Positions 20,026 through 32,345 of a stretch of DNA of 64,000 nucleotides are shown here, piece after piece; within the stretch, counting starts at the first letter, position 1, and the number at the start of each line of letters is the position of its first letter. Origin of the DNA: Schistocephalus solidus (Eukaryota; Platyhelminthes; Cestoda; Diphyllobothriidea; Diphyllobothriidae); assembly GCA_017591395.1 (NCBI GenBank), contig WEDG01005180.1, positions 107,136-171,135 of the forward strand. The letters are read 5' to 3'. The notes under the pieces are model-generated. The model was not told where the DNA came from and did not search any database. It worked only from the letters and a program-made list of their open reading frames with translations. Made by a program: the position numbers and the translations under genes.

Positions 20026-22080
20026 CACTTGCCGACCTCGTTGGAAGTTAATTGATCAAAACTGTAAGAGTGTTAATCAGCCCCCTGGCACCTGTCCTCG
20101 TCACCAGTAGTCGCGGCTATTTTGCTAGAGGTTTCGGAATTTACGTCTAACGCATAGTTTGTATGAGGTTCAACCTACCGATGCTGCGTGCAAGGACCAG
20201 AACCGCCAGGCTGAACCATTCTGTCAGAGTAGCAGGCTTGCACAACATAACTCGGGGGTTGGCCACTTGCTGACTCACTCTATCGCTTAATGGCATACAT
20301 AAGCACTGGGCAAATTTGGTCTGTACCTTTGATTAAAGGCCAGCTTGCAGTCTTCATCGCTCTTCTTGTGGCGCAATCGGATGTGGAGCACGGCCTGTGA
20401 CCTCTTAAACATCTTCGCCCGCCGGAGAAACCTGTCTGATGCACGCTTGGTGCTTCTTGGCCTCCATTCCTACTCATGTTGCGTCGGCAAACAAGGTTTC
20501 GGAGGTGAACATTCACATTTCTCGTCAGTTTTTCCGCCGTAGTGCGTTTCTTCTGTGTGTCAAGAAAGCTGGCGGATGTAGTAGCGAAAGCATTTGGTCG
20601 ACTTTAAAATCGTACAGTTTCACCATGTTCGCGACCTTTTTTATAGACGACTATTCGTAACGCTCAAATTTTCCAACAAAGCGGTGAATTTCGTTCTTTG
20701 CATCGTCTTGTAATAAATTTGTAGGCGTACAATAAGCAACCGATTTTTTTCCCGTAAAAAAATACTTGAAAGGGGAGGCGGAGCATGAAATACTATGAGC
20801 CTGGTAGGTTTATGGACATGGCAAGGCAGATGCCGCTCTTATGTAGTTTATTGAGAAAGGTACGCTATATTTTGAAAGTAAAATTCCATAACATTGAGCA
20901 AAGAGGACGAAACCTTTTTTGCTGTCTGACTTTTCAACTAGCAATGGCGTGCATCTACGCTCAGAGACTGCAAAACTGGGGTATAATTTGATAAAACATA
21001 AGACTCTCAGTGAAGGCTTCCTCTTTCTCCTTACTTCAAGAGTGTCTGGCATGGTTCTAGGTTAACGGCTACGGGTGGTTGGTTGGCTGGTTTAGTAACA
21101 ATAGGCCTTACAATATCTAACCCCATTCGTGACACACAATGACAGTGAAATTCAGAAAGTAATACCTGACCCTGACACATTTGTTTCATTTTATAGTTGC
21201 TACTTGTTTTAGTTTGGTCCATTGTGCGTTAAAAAGCTTTCATGCATTTTTGTATCATCTTCAAGCAAAAGTTCCTTCCCTTGTGCGAGGGAATCTGATC
21301 AGTTACCTGTTTTAATGAAAATCAGGAAATTTCGCATTACTAGGCAACATTCCATGCTGACAAACGCTCGCTCGGTTTTTGTAAATGTATGCATAGGCTT
21401 CATGGCATTTGTAAAACAGCTAAAAATATGCAGGGAACATATTGTACACCTCGTGGGCTGCAGGAATTATTTCAGGAATAATGGACTATAAGAGGGCTTA
21501 TCGGGGCATTTCAATAATTTTCAGACCTGGTCGACTGCCGGTATTCGCGGGGTTAGGAACCAGAGCTACCCACGAATAGCTGAAAGACGTGAATGCTTGA
21601 GAGCCGTGTAAAAGCACTTAAAATTACCTAGTTTGATGTTCAAACAACAAATGCACCTTAAATTATCATCCTAAACACGTCAATATTACTTCAGTCATCT
21701 TAAAACATAACCCTTAAAAATGTACGCCTTACGGCTACGCGTGAACACACCTACAATCCTTAATCTTACTGAGGTGAAAACTATTTTATTATCTTGATAT
21801 TCAGGCAGGCACATTCAATATTAACGTCTGAAAATAAGCAAATCATTTTTCTATCATAAAACGTATAATTAGTCACGAAAATAAATTAAAATAATTAGAT
21901 ACTATTTCAGACATTTCCTACAAAAAAAATCCACGAAGGAGTAAATCCGTGAATAGGCGGAAGTTTTAATGTACATCTTAAAAATCAAACTGTTCTTCCT
22001 TAAGTTCTGGAGGTAAGGACGAAATAATTTCTGCCACAAAAAGGTTATAAAAAATACAATTTATCAGACCCAATTCTAAC
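20026..22080. other. intron sequence; one unrecognised basic reading
   Basis: On the minus strand about 20660-20290 there is a patchwork of short basic readings, one of them with RRAKMFKRSQAVLHIRLRHK. I do not recognise it, and frame breaks suggest a relic. The rest holds nothing recognisable. Confidence 0.45.
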
Positions 22081-22084
22081 AACT

Positions 22085-22190
22085 TAGCAGCCTCGATGGG
22101 ATTCGAAGCCATGACATTAAGGTAATTAAAGTGTTGGTTATGCACACTTCGAGTCATGGGTTCGTACCCCATTGGGGTCACCGAGTTGTT
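22085..22190. mobile_element. SINE-C: two tRNA-like B boxes head to head
   Basis: GGGTTCGTACCCC (22158-22170, plus) is faced by a second B-box-like GCTTCGAATCCC on the minus strand (about 22095-22106). The plus copy and its CACCGAG continuation match the SINE-C relic at 48690-48830. Confidence 0.55.
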
Positions 22191-22464
22191 AAAAATTGCT
22201 AAAAACCCATTAATTAAGTGAGTCTGGTAGTCCGATATTGGATCCTGGATCGATTACTTATAAAATTTTGCTTGAGTGACCAACTACTGCAAAGGAATTA
22301 GTGGCAGTTTAATTAACTTATTTAAACATTCAAGTTTCAGTGCCAACGCGGCACGGCACCCTTGTCGTCCTTTAAACTGTCCCAGCTCTATTGCCATCGC
22401 ATCCGTATCGCACGTATACCTATCCATCATGCCCGTTAGGGGGCAGGGGGTCATACAAGAAGTC

Positions 22465-22570
22465 TAGGTCACAATTAACCTTCGAGTCAGGGTTTTTGTT
22501 AGGGTTAAGAATTTAGTTCAAAATCCTCGTTGTTGCATCGGGGGAGGGGGGGGGGGGCCGGGGGCGGGAA
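22465..22570. repeat. GGGTTAGGG patch and long G-run
   Basis: AGGGTTTTTGTTAGGGTTAA is followed by an almost uninterrupted G-run with GCCGGGGGCGGG (about 22541-22568). The run could form a G-quadruplex on the plus strand. Confidence 0.7.
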
Positions 22571-23429
22571 TGACTTTCTTACTCGAATCCTGTCGGGCGG
22601 GAGGGGTGAGGCCATATAAGCAAATCCGACTCGAATGCACATATTCAGCCACTAGTGGTACCACATCGCTACTCGGCTGACACCAGGAAACGACAGAAAG
22701 GCATGTGCGGGTGGAGGCAACTGACAAAGGGGCCTTGCAATCGGTCTCCACCGCTCTCCTGTGCATTGAGAAGGCTAAGGTGTGAGCGCATTCAAAAAGC
22801 ACCGACGTTCCCAGCTCAGGCAGGTTGCCCACTGCGCCTGCCTTCCCTCCCCCTTCTCCCTCCCCCCCCTCCTTCGCTTGCTCCTCGGGAAAGGGCTGCC
22901 AGGTGGAGGAAAAGACGTGAATTTGTCAGGAAAACTGGCCCAAGAGTGCACACCAACTTCATGGAAGAGAGTCGTCTCCTTTTCTGTATAACCCGTCAGT
23001 GAGACCGATCCATATAGGGTGGCGGGAAGGAAGAATGACCTGCTGGCCAGCACGTTCACAGGCCTGACCTCAAAATTTACCAGTCGCCATCGGTTAATTA
23101 GAATGCAAGTTGAATTGCTGAGCGGGTGACAGCAGGAGGGGAAGGGGCGGATGAGGAGGAGGAGGTTTTCTGCATGCAGCTCTCCGAAAAAAACGTGTGT
23201 ACACTCCTACACCTACATATGCGTGCCATGTCCTTTTCGGGCCGCTTTTCGAAGCTTGCAAAGTAAGGCCAACCAGTAGTATTTACAAGCGAATAACACG
23301 CATGGCGTGACTCAATGCGTGTCCAAATGGTTTAGGTCATACACGAATGGGCCTAGATCAACTCGATAGGCACTGGTAGGTAGGCGCTCACCGATAGGTT
23401 ACAGGACTCACTAGTCCTGTTGTGCCTTA

Positions 23430-23800
23430 GGGCTCAAGGTACAGTGGGCCAAATGGCTGATCAACCGTTCACAGTTTGCAATACAAGCGAAGTCAAGCAA
23501 AAGCCACGGTCCCTGCGCTCACTCCAGTGTGGGGCGGGCACACGGTGTACCTCTTCGGAATCGACGGTCGAAATGCCATGTGTCTGTGTGTGGATGGGTG
23601 GGCCACCTCCGGTCTTCTTGACTCTCTCTTGACACCAGACATAGAGGGTTGAGGGAAGAGAGTGCGGGAGTTGCAGCGCAAGTCTGCCTTCCCTTAAAAC
23701 TAACCCACGCGCAAATCACCGCTCCCGCACCACGATGCTGTAAAGCACACGGTGGACCCCGTCAGAATCGACGGTCGAACTGTCGTCGTCGTCATCGTCG
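23430..23800 (+). mobile_element. two adjacent SINE-B 3' ends
   Basis: The first copy ends near 23570 (ATCGACGGTCGAAATG). The second starts near 23590 and ends at 23790 (ATCGACGGTCGAACTGTC), followed by a GTC/ATC-rich tail. Confidence 0.65.
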
Positions 23801-24499
23801 TCAGGTGGGCAGATTCCGAGAGAACGCCATAGGACATAGCAGTACCTTCCACCAGTACCAGTTTCCACCATATCGCCCCTAGACCTAAGTATCTGCGATT
23901 CTGTGGTCCCAGGTACCATATTTGGTTATAGCGCGCGCATAGGATTGGTTAATATGCATACTGTTCGGCTTATTCTACGACTGGTGTCGAGTCCATTCCT
24001 GCTCAAAAATGCAAACGCCCGGTGTTTTCAGGCGACACTGGCCAAATTTGCCATCGGTCACTCTATTTATAACTTCATGCAACTTACAGAGTGAGCAACT
24101 ACAGACAGAAGGGACAGTAACACAACTGGAGGGGGTGGGATGAATGTGAATTGCCAAATTATTCCCCGACTGCCAGCCAGAATTTGTGTTTACGGACACT
24201 GGCACTTGGTAGGGCCGTTAACCTGTCTGATTTAACAAAAATACATTTTACCCGTGTAGTGGTGCAATTTTCAATTGCGGACCCGCCCAACTGAATGCCG
24301 TGCCATGTCACCACAACTGGACGAATAGGGTCGAGCCAGCTGGTGAGCTGACTTCCGATGGGGTCGAATTTGGGGCAGCTGCAGTGACCTCACAGGCCAG
24401 GGTTGGCATATCTCATGAAACATTAATTTAACCACTGCAGCGCGATTTCGCTCAGGAGGGCTTGCTTAGATGGGGTCAAAATATTGAGTATCACGCAGT

Positions 24500-25080
24500 A
24501 TAGCACTCTCAAGACATTTCAGGATACGGAATTTTTAATGCACGGTCTTCCAAGCCCGAGCAAAAAGATAAGTCTCTTTTTCTACCAATTTTCGAGGATC
24601 TTATAAATTTTGACATATTTACGGAAAGAATACCGAAAATATCATTTCTTGCCTCACCCCCCTCCTTTTTGGTAAATTACATCTTTTTGTACATTTTATA
24701 CCCAAAGGAACGGTATCATTAGATTTAAATAAGTTGCAATCATGGGATCCTAAAAACAATTAAATGTCTGTCCAAATCGCAACGTATCTGCCCGAGCGTA
24801 GGTAAAAGAGCACGTTGGGTTTAAGATTATTCAGAAATTAAAAGGCTTTTTTAAAGAGGGTGAATATTGAAGAAGATGCAGTCTACTACTAATAGGCAAT
24901 TTATTTGAGCAATAATGTTTATGGAGTGTTTCTAACAGACGGCCGGAGAGGGCATTCAAGATCCGTCCTGCTGGCATGACTAAAATATATGAGGGGCCAT
25001 CATGCAGTATGATAAGGAATATTACATTTCTACCTCAAAATAACATTTCGGAATTTCGGTTCATAGTTCATCAGATGCGC
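24500..25080. mobile_element. partial fold-back element FB6
   Basis: The right end reads like FB2/FB3: GACTAAAATAT, ATGCAGTATGATAA and GAATTTCGGTTCATAGTTCAT. The left arm is not clear. Confidence 0.45.
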
Positions 25081-25730
25081 CACCTGCTCGATCGTCATTT
25101 TCGACGAGCCCCACCGTATATACCACAGCAGAGTGGTACAGGGACGGTGACTTGCACTGGATTTTAGTGGGAGTAGAATTACACTGCATCTAGTTCACTC
25201 TGTTCCACTCCCCCATCTGAGCCCGGTGTCAAGACAGAGTCAAGATGATCGGAGATGGGAGAGGAGATACGCGACCTTCCGTGAAAGAAGACAAGTAACC
25301 TCACCTGATCCTACTGAACCAAACACTGTTAGCACGCCTTTCAACTGTCTTCTTGTTCTGTTGGTTGACGGGTTGATGCAGTGCTTCACAAATAATATTT
25401 ACGGGTTGATTTGCAGTTCAATGCCTCTTCAAGAAGTAGTCTCCCATAGAAAGGTAAATAAGAATGTTGGATAAGTAAATGGCTTCTGTCTTCACTTAAT
25501 TGTAAGGAAACCGAGCATAAGGTTCCCTCAAGCAAGATTAGGAGGCAAACACTGCCGCCTTAACATAGTTAAAGTCTGCATTACGGAAACTAGTAGAATA
25601 ACACCGACGGAAGCCAGTTCAAAAATTCGCCCCTTAAATCAGTAATATTCTGAACGCAGTTATCAATCTCTGTGCTTTCCTTGTGTACGGCTTCCGGCTT
25701 GTATTGGAAAGTGTGGCGTGCCCAAGAAGG

Positions 25731-25775
25731 CGGAAGAAGAAGAAGAAGAAGAAGAAGAAGAAGAAGAAGAAGAAA
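25731..25775. repeat. (GAA)n microsatellite
   Basis: About 15 GAA units, plus strand. Confidence 0.95.
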
Positions 25776-25929
25776 TAGCAGGAAGAGTGGCCTGCTTCAC
25801 GGCGCTGTAATCTATAGTTCGATGAGGAAGCGGTCAGCACAACGGCCATACCTCAATTACATGTTGCGCTGGCGAGCAAATTCAGAGGGCGTCTTTCCAA
25901 CACTAGGGAATTTACGTATACGTGTGTCC

Positions 25930-26800
25930 ACCCACACAACGAACCACGCGGTAGATGTGTTGAACCAACAAATCAGCGCACAGCAGGTTTTATTGGGGAT
26001 GCGAACCCCCTAATAAATGCCACATATGGTGGGTGTGGCGGAATGCCTAGGTTAGTGCAGCGCCAACCAACTACGACCGACCGCACACCTCCGGTCTTTT
26101 TGAATCCATCTTGACGCCGGGTTCAGGTGGTTGAGGAAGTAGAGAGTGCGGTAAATGTTATGTAAGCCGGTTATCCCCATAAACTAAACCACGCGCAAGT
26201 AATCGGTCATGCATCCATCAGACTGTGGGGTACAGGGTGGATATCGTCGGCAAAGATAATCGACCGGTCGTGTGTGTGTTTGTTTGTTGTCTAGTTCGAT
26301 CCGAAGAGAGGGATCAGGCATTTCAGGGCCTTGTGTGTACTGTAAGTGTCCTCTAAACTGGCCACGCGGTAGGTGCGCTGAACCAACACGGGAGCTAAAT
26401 CCAGATGCGGCAGGCATTATCCGGGTTGAGCTCCCATAAAAAATGCCGAAGATGGGGGGAAGGGGTGGGCGTGCCGAACATGGACATGGGTCGGTGCAGG
26501 TTCATGCCGCACGAGCCAATTTTAACATTTATGGCTCTCCCACTCCGTGTGATCTGATTCTGGCCTAGCGGCACGGCCAGGAGCGTCTCCGACCGTGCCA
26601 GCTACCTGCGCCATAACACGCCTGCAGTCTTCTTGACTCTGTCATGACACCGGGCACATGCGGGTAAGGGAAGAGAGAGTTTGGTAGATGCAGTGCAAGT
26701 CTATCCCTATCACTCAAAACTAATTCACGCGCAAGGCACCGTCCCTGCATCAGCATGCTGTGGAGCATACGATATCAGACTACGACGGTCTACATGTCGT
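25930..26800 (+). mobile_element. two tandem SINE-B copies
   Basis: Copy one is about 25930-26275 and copy two about 26350-26800. Each has a head with CCACGCGGTAG and GAACCAACA, the CATAAAAAATGCCGAA-like block, the TCTTGACTCTGTCATGACACC block, GCGCAAGTC and the AC.ACGGTC 3' end. Confidence 0.7.
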
Positions 26801-27026
26801 GCAGTGTTAGATGGAGAAACTATTAATGCCAACCAAAAGGGTGCACGAACACTGCAAAACTGTGAATAGGACTAACAGGGACTTGAAGAGTTCTTCGATA
26901 TCCGTTCGGGGGCAAATTTTGTGATAGAGTTCATAGAACCGCTCGAAGGTAAATTCCGATGGCTCCACTTCGTCGTTCTAAAATTCAAAAATGATAAAAT
27001 TCACGGAGGTAATGGAGGAGGCAGAA

Positions 27027-27027
<1 letters not shown>

Positions 27028-27057
<30 letters not shown>

Positions 27058-27062
27058 AAGAA
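27028..27062. repeat. (AAG)n then GGGA repeats
   Basis: A purine tract on the plus strand, continuing as (GGGA)n to about 27090. Confidence 0.9.
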
Positions 27063-27355
27063 AAAAGGGAGGGAGGGAGGGAGGGAGGGATAGGGGAAAG
27101 GGTGGAGAAAAAGAGGGCCAATAATGGTGCTAAAGTCAGTCATTGTACACGTAGCCCTACAAACTATTCATACAATTTGGGAATCATTTCAACTCTTAAC
27201 ACACAGATTTGCCCTGGGCAACTTAACAGGTGAAGTGGGGGCTGAAAGCCCTGGTGTGGGTTGGGAAGATGCAATGAGGTCGCTGAAGAGCCCCTTAAGG
27301 CGAAAAAATGCAGGTCATAACAACGAGTACGGCCGATGGAGCGGGGGGTGCGTAC

Positions 27356-27491
27356 CTTTCCCGAGGGAAGGCCGAGTTCCTTGAGACTCTGGAATATTAT
27401 GCGTTCGTTGCGACCAGAGGCAAAGGTTTTGGTCACCACCCGGACAGGAATTTTTCCCCGTGGATTTACCGTCAGCGTGATGCGAAGCCAA
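27356..27491 (-). CDS. PLCB: phospholipase C beta exon: EF-hand region
   Basis: A 136-nt exon with acceptor CTCAACAG (ending 27492) after a TCTCTTACC tract and donor GTACGC from 27355. After one leading base it encodes [20 protein letters not shown] and then [20 protein letters not shown] ending PSGK. This matches the PLC beta segment KLKLQVTPEGRIPLKN through the following helix of the first EF hand. It starts after two bases of a codon and ends in phase 0. The exon that should follow (with the CPRPEID-type motif) was not found. Confidence 0.82.
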
Positions 27492-27519
27492 CTGTTGAGG
27501 TAAGAGAGAAGGGACAATG

Positions 27520-28639
27520 AAGCAAACGAAATTTAGTAGCCGCGGCATTTTAGAGAGTCCAGGAAGTCTAGATTGCGTTAGGTTCGCGGCAAGTCATTTA
27601 CTGTAAAGCTGGTGTATGCAAACCGTCCACAACGACAACACAAAGTCGGCTTTTAAAAAAGACATACTTTATGATAAAGAAAGACCAAGAAAAGGGTTGC
27701 GATGAGATGGAGAGGAGGAACTTTTAAGCGACAGAATCCCTCTACAGCGTAACAACCCAGGATAGAAGAAAAGATGTTCGGCAAACGGACAGCGTTCAAT
27801 CAAATGAAAAACTTCAATCATGTAACAAAATATTTTATCAAATGTAAGCTTAGCTGATTGGTAATGACCCTCTGTGATATGCAACAGTGAATAAATTCGT
27901 AAATACAAAGTGACGACAAAGGTTTACAAAATATCTCCCGATTTGGTCACCCAGTGTTCATAATTCCGTCTGACACTCGAACCTAGAGACTTAGTGTAGT
28001 GAGCATTAAGTTCAACGCTGCTCTCGTTATAGAATTTGAGAAGCAGCTTGGGTCTGCAAAAAACTCCGCGGATGGGTTCAGATCATGCAAAATAAAACAA
28101 GAGACCCTTCAATTGGAGGGGGGACATAGATGTCGGCCCAGCGATTGTGTGGTATGGCACAAATCGAAATTCGCGAAAACTCCACCGCCAGAAAAGAAAA
28201 AAACTAGTAAAATGAGGCTTCAATACTAGCAAATCCAGCGGCAAGTCGATAGAGGCATCGTGGCATGACAGCCGTCAACAAATGACCCGTTCAGTGATCC
28301 AGAACTCTCGGATTATCTGCGTGCTGCGCAGTTATAAACATTGTTAGCCGTAAAAAAAGGACTCCGCCAGACCCAAAACTTTCTAAATCACAAGAATTCA
28401 TTTAAACTCAAAATATTCTAACTCTAAAGGAAAACATATTGCGAAGGTGTGATTTTATAAAAGGTGAACAAGTCAGCGTACTTCAAACGCCAACTCCTCT
28501 CGACCCTTGCACCAACATAAGAGCAAAAGATAAAGTATTTACGCAGCAATGCTATCCCCAAAAAGGGTACTGCCCTCGTGATGTATGAATAAGGTAGCAA
28601 AAAAGGAGACTTATTCTAAAGGTGACGCTTAATTAGGTG
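27520..28639. other. intron sequence, nothing recognised
   Basis: Short readings only; no repeat family was identified by eye. Confidence 0.45.
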
Positions 28640-29247
28640 AATCCTAGTCAGGGTTTTGGGGGCGAGGTCGTGCTCTGGTGCGCAAAGATGGGTACGCCGA
28701 CCTGTCGTCCAATGCACCCACTCCCATATCAGAAAACTGACCGGCTCGGATAGTAGTCTGATTGTGGGAGTGGGAAAGAGAGTAAGGTCGACGGCTCAGT
28801 ATATATTCCTCACTATTAACAATCTGACGCGCTTGCGCTAAAAGCCGTGGCTTGGAAGGTTGCAACTGACGGGATAACACGGACCGTGTGGTCAGCCCAA
28901 TGCGTGTTTTGTGTGGAGTGGCTGACTGGTGTACTGATATTCAGGCTGCCATGGCTCCTTCTTAATGTGGCCTTTATGGCACTCCTTCTCTGTCGGATCC
29001 GAGCCAGGTGTGGTGGTACACCCAGGGACGGCTCCGGCCGCGCCAGCCACCGGCGCCATCTCCCACATCCGGTCTTATTGACTCTGGCATTACACCGAGC
29101 TCAGGTGGAGGAGGAGGATGGTGTGCGGTAGATGCAGCGCAAGTCTTCTATCACTTTAAACAAAATCACGCGCAAGTCACCATCCCTGCACCACCCTTCC
29201 GCGGAGAATACGGTGGACCTCGTCGTAATCGACGGTCGAACTGTCAT
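28640..29247 (+). mobile_element. long SINE-B-related element
   Basis: The 5' half (to about 28990) is an extra module with AAAGCCGTGGCTTGGAAGGT and CTGACGGGATAAC; the 3' half is the SINE-B 3' region ending ATCGACGGTCGAACTGTCA. An inverted copy of the whole lies at 37310-37980, and a decayed one at 32770-33180. Confidence 0.7.
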
Positions 29248-29264
29248 CGTGTCACTTAGAGGGC

Positions 29265-31270
29265 TGTATGAGTACTATTTAGGGGAAGCACAACACAGAT
29301 AACATTTGGTCGTGACGCTGGTGTTGCCTTTGTCATGCAGAACGACTCCGTGGGACGTCTGCCCTGTTTGCGGCAGGGTATCAATGATCGCCGAATGAGC
29401 CTCCGCTTGCCTCTTAGGGGAGACAAGTTCGCCACCATCATCAGCGCCTACGTTTCCCAATGCCAATCTCTGATGCGGCGAAGGAAACATTCTACGAGGA
29501 CCTGCACGCCCTGCTGGCAACTTTGCCGAACGTGGACAAGTTAATTGTCCTTGGTGACTTCAACGCCCATGTCAGGACGGACCAAGCTACCTGGCAGGGA
29601 GCGCTGGGTCACCACGGTCTCGGTAGCTGTAACGATAACGGCCTCCTTCTTCTGCCAACGTACGCTGAACACCGTCTCCTGTTAAACAACACCTTCTTGC
29701 GCCTTCCGACACGAGAGAAGGCCACGTGGATACAGCCTCTGTCGCGGAGCTGGCAGCGGCTGGACTATGTTCTCGTCCGGAGGCCAGATCGACAGAACGT
29801 GCTGTTAACCAAGGCGATCCGCGAGGTCGATAATTGGAAGGATCACCGCCTCATCATCTCCAAGATGAGGCTCCGACTTCACAACCGACGAAGGCCCCAA
29901 GGTAAGCGACGGCCAAGTAGGTTAAATACTCTTTTGTTAACTTTGTCTACTCACTGTTTTGATTTCAGCAACCAGATAACCCAGAAACTGGAGGACCTCC
30001 ATGCTCCAGATAATAACGCCACCACGGAGACACAATGGTGTCAACTGCGAAATGTCATCTAGTCCACCACCCTCGTAGTCCTCGAACGCCGTAAACACCA
30101 GGACTTGTTTGACGATAATGACGCCGACATCAGCAACTTACTGGCGGAGAAAAAGCGAATACACAAAGCCTACATGGACCTTCAGACTGACGCTACCAAA
30201 GCAGCCTTCTTCAGATGCCACCGCGAACAATGACCGGGATCTGCCGTCTTCCCTACCAGAAACTATCCGTGCCGTGCAGCAGATTTCCAGCGGTTAAACA
30301 CCGGGTTCCGACGCAATCCCACCGGAAGTCTACAAGCACGACGGGCCCCAGCTGATGGCAAACTTCAAAAAACTCTTCCAGTAGATGTAGCGCCAAGTAC
30401 AAGTTCCTCAGGATTTAGAGAAGCGACCATCATCCATTTCTACAAGCGGAAGGGGAACCGGCAACTCTGCGATTATCACAGAGGAAGATCTTCGACCGTA
30501 TCCAGGGCCTGCTCCCGGAAAGCCAATGTGGCTTCCCCCGACATCGCGGAACAACCGACATGATCATCGCCGCACGACAGCTACAATAGAAGTGCCAGGA
30601 GATGCGAACTCAGCTTTCCACTGCCATCGTGGATCTAACGAAAGCCTTTGACACGGTAAATAGCGACAGACTGTGGAAAGTCATGCAGAAATTCGGCTGC
30701 CCTGAGAGGTTCACACACATGGTGCGTCAACTTCATGATGGGATGACGGTGCGCGTCACTGACAACGGGACGGTATCCGAAGCATTCGCAGTGACCAACG
30801 GAGTGAAGCAGGGCTGCGTATTGGCTCTCACCCTGTTCAGTCTCATGTTCTCGGCTATGTTGATGGACGCCTACCATGATGAGCAGCCTGGTATCCGCAT
30901 CGCCTACAGAACTGACGGGCACCTTCTCAACAGTCGGCGTATGCAGGCCACAACGTGCGTGTCTACGGTTACATTCCATGACTTGCTCTTTGCGGACGAA
31001 TGCGCCCTTAACACCGTGACGAGGAGGACATGCAAAGGAGTATGGACCTCTTCACCGCAGGCTGCCCTGATTTTGATTAACAATCAGTACAGCTAAAATG
31101 GTTGTCTTGCATGAGCCGCCACCCAGCGCGGAATACAATGCTCCCCAAATCCACGGTGCTCAAGTCAAAAACGTGGAACCTTCGCTTATCTACGAAGCAC
31201 GCTGTCACGCAACACAGAATCGACGACGAGGTTGCTCAAAGGATCTCCAAAGCCAGTCAAGCCTTCGGCC
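29265..31270 (+). pseudogene. RTE-type retrotransposon relic: AP endonuclease and reverse transcriptase
   Basis: The endonuclease part reads GVAFVMQNDSVGRLPCLRQG, then after a frame change [11 protein letters not shown] (catalytic Asp-Asn block), [12 protein letters not shown] and [13 protein letters not shown] (catalytic His). A linker is followed by LPETIRAVQQISSG. Reverse transcriptase motifs are VDLTKAFDTVN, TNGVKQGCVLALTLFSLMFS and HDLLFADECALN, where the usual FADD is FADE. VVLHEPPPSAEYNAP and DDEVAQRISKASQAFG follow in different frames. Stops (for example 30061, 30295) and frameshifts are many, and text expected between endonuclease and reverse transcriptase is missing. It is dead. It is the type often annotated as endonuclease-reverse transcriptase or craniofacial development protein 2 in flatworms. 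Confidence 0.9.
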
Positions 31271-31275
31271 TTTCA

Positions 31276-31368
31276 CTTTAAACAAAATCACGCGCAAGTC
31301 ACTGTACCTTCACCACCCTGCTGTGGAGCGTATGGTGGACCTCGTCGCAATCGACGGTCGAACTATAG
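31276..31368 (+). repeat. SINE-B 3' fragment directly repeating 29151-29247
   Basis: It starts abruptly with TCACTTTAAACAAAATCACG, the same 20 bases found at 29151, and runs to GACGGTCGAACT. The RTE relic is therefore bracketed by direct copies of about 95 bp. Confidence 0.8.
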
Positions 31369-31644
31369 TTTGTGCCTGTCTCTCTCCATGCCCCGCCCTT
31401 CAGCATGGAGGTTGATGGGTGCCCTTAGAAGAGGTTCTCGGTTGCGAGAAAAACCGTAATACAGAGACCCAGACGGCCCCCTTCGTTATTTAATCAGCAT
31501 ACAGCTGTTGAGAGTGCAGCAAAACGCAGCGTCGTTTGTCTCAAAGTGGTGGCAAGGTCTTTTACAATAAGATGGGGCTTAGTTTTGCCAGCTGGGTGTG
31601 CAAATGGTGTGAGATGTTAAATCTCCCCTTTTTGATCCAGCTGA

Positions 31645-31714
31645 CCACCACCACCACTACCACCACCACCACTACCACCACCACCACTACTATCACCATC
31701 ACCACCACCACCAC
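31645..31714. repeat. (ACC)n microsatellite
   Basis: Imperfect CCA/ACT triplets for about 70 bp. Confidence 0.9.
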
Positions 31715-31929
31715 GAGGCCACAGTAGCCAGCCTACTTCTCACCGATCGAAAATCTGACGCCCACGCGTTCCTGCGGCAGCGCAGACTGTTGTAGAGGGC
31801 AGGCGTTTTAGCATGGCTCGGTCACTAAGCTTGCACTGGCCGTTTATGCGGCTTTTTTGAAGCACCCTTTGTTAGGGGGGAGAGAAGAGGATGCCATTAT
31901 TGTGAACTGTTGGCAATTTCAAGGAAGAT

Positions 31930-32345
31930 GGGAGGAGGAGGAGGAGGAGGAGGAGGAGGAGGAGGAGGAGGGAGGAGGAGGAGGAGGAGGAGGAGGAGGT
32001 GGAGGAGGGAGGAGGAGGAGGAGGAGGAGGAGGAGGGAGGAGGAGGAGGAGGAGGAGGAGGAGGAGGATGAGGATGAGTAGGAGGAGGAGGAGGAGGAGG
32101 AGGAGGAGGAGGAGGAGGAGGAGAAGGAGGAGAAGGAGGAGAAGGAGGAGAAGGAGGAGAAGGGAGGAGTAGGAGGAGGAGGAGGAGGAGGAGGAGGAGG
32201 AGGAGGTGGAGGAGGAGGAGGAGGAGGGAGGAGGAGGAGGGAGGAGGAGGAGGAGGAGAAGGAGGAGGAGGAGGGAGGAGGAGGAGGATGAGGAGGAGGA
32301 GGAGGAGGAGGAGGAGGAGGAGGAGGAGGAGGAGGAGGAGGAGGA
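31930..32345. repeat. (GGA)n purine tract of about 415 bp
   Basis: A long, interrupted GGA array with GAA and single-base variants. The Glu/Gly-rich and Ser/Leu-rich readings here are repeat translations. It is a candidate triplex or H-DNA forming site. Confidence 0.95.

Noticed and set aside
25040..25075. Hammerhead motif on the minus strand (CTGATGA, GAAA)
   Set aside because: The site is the ordinary end of a fold-back element; in other copies the same position lacks CTGATGA, so it is chance.
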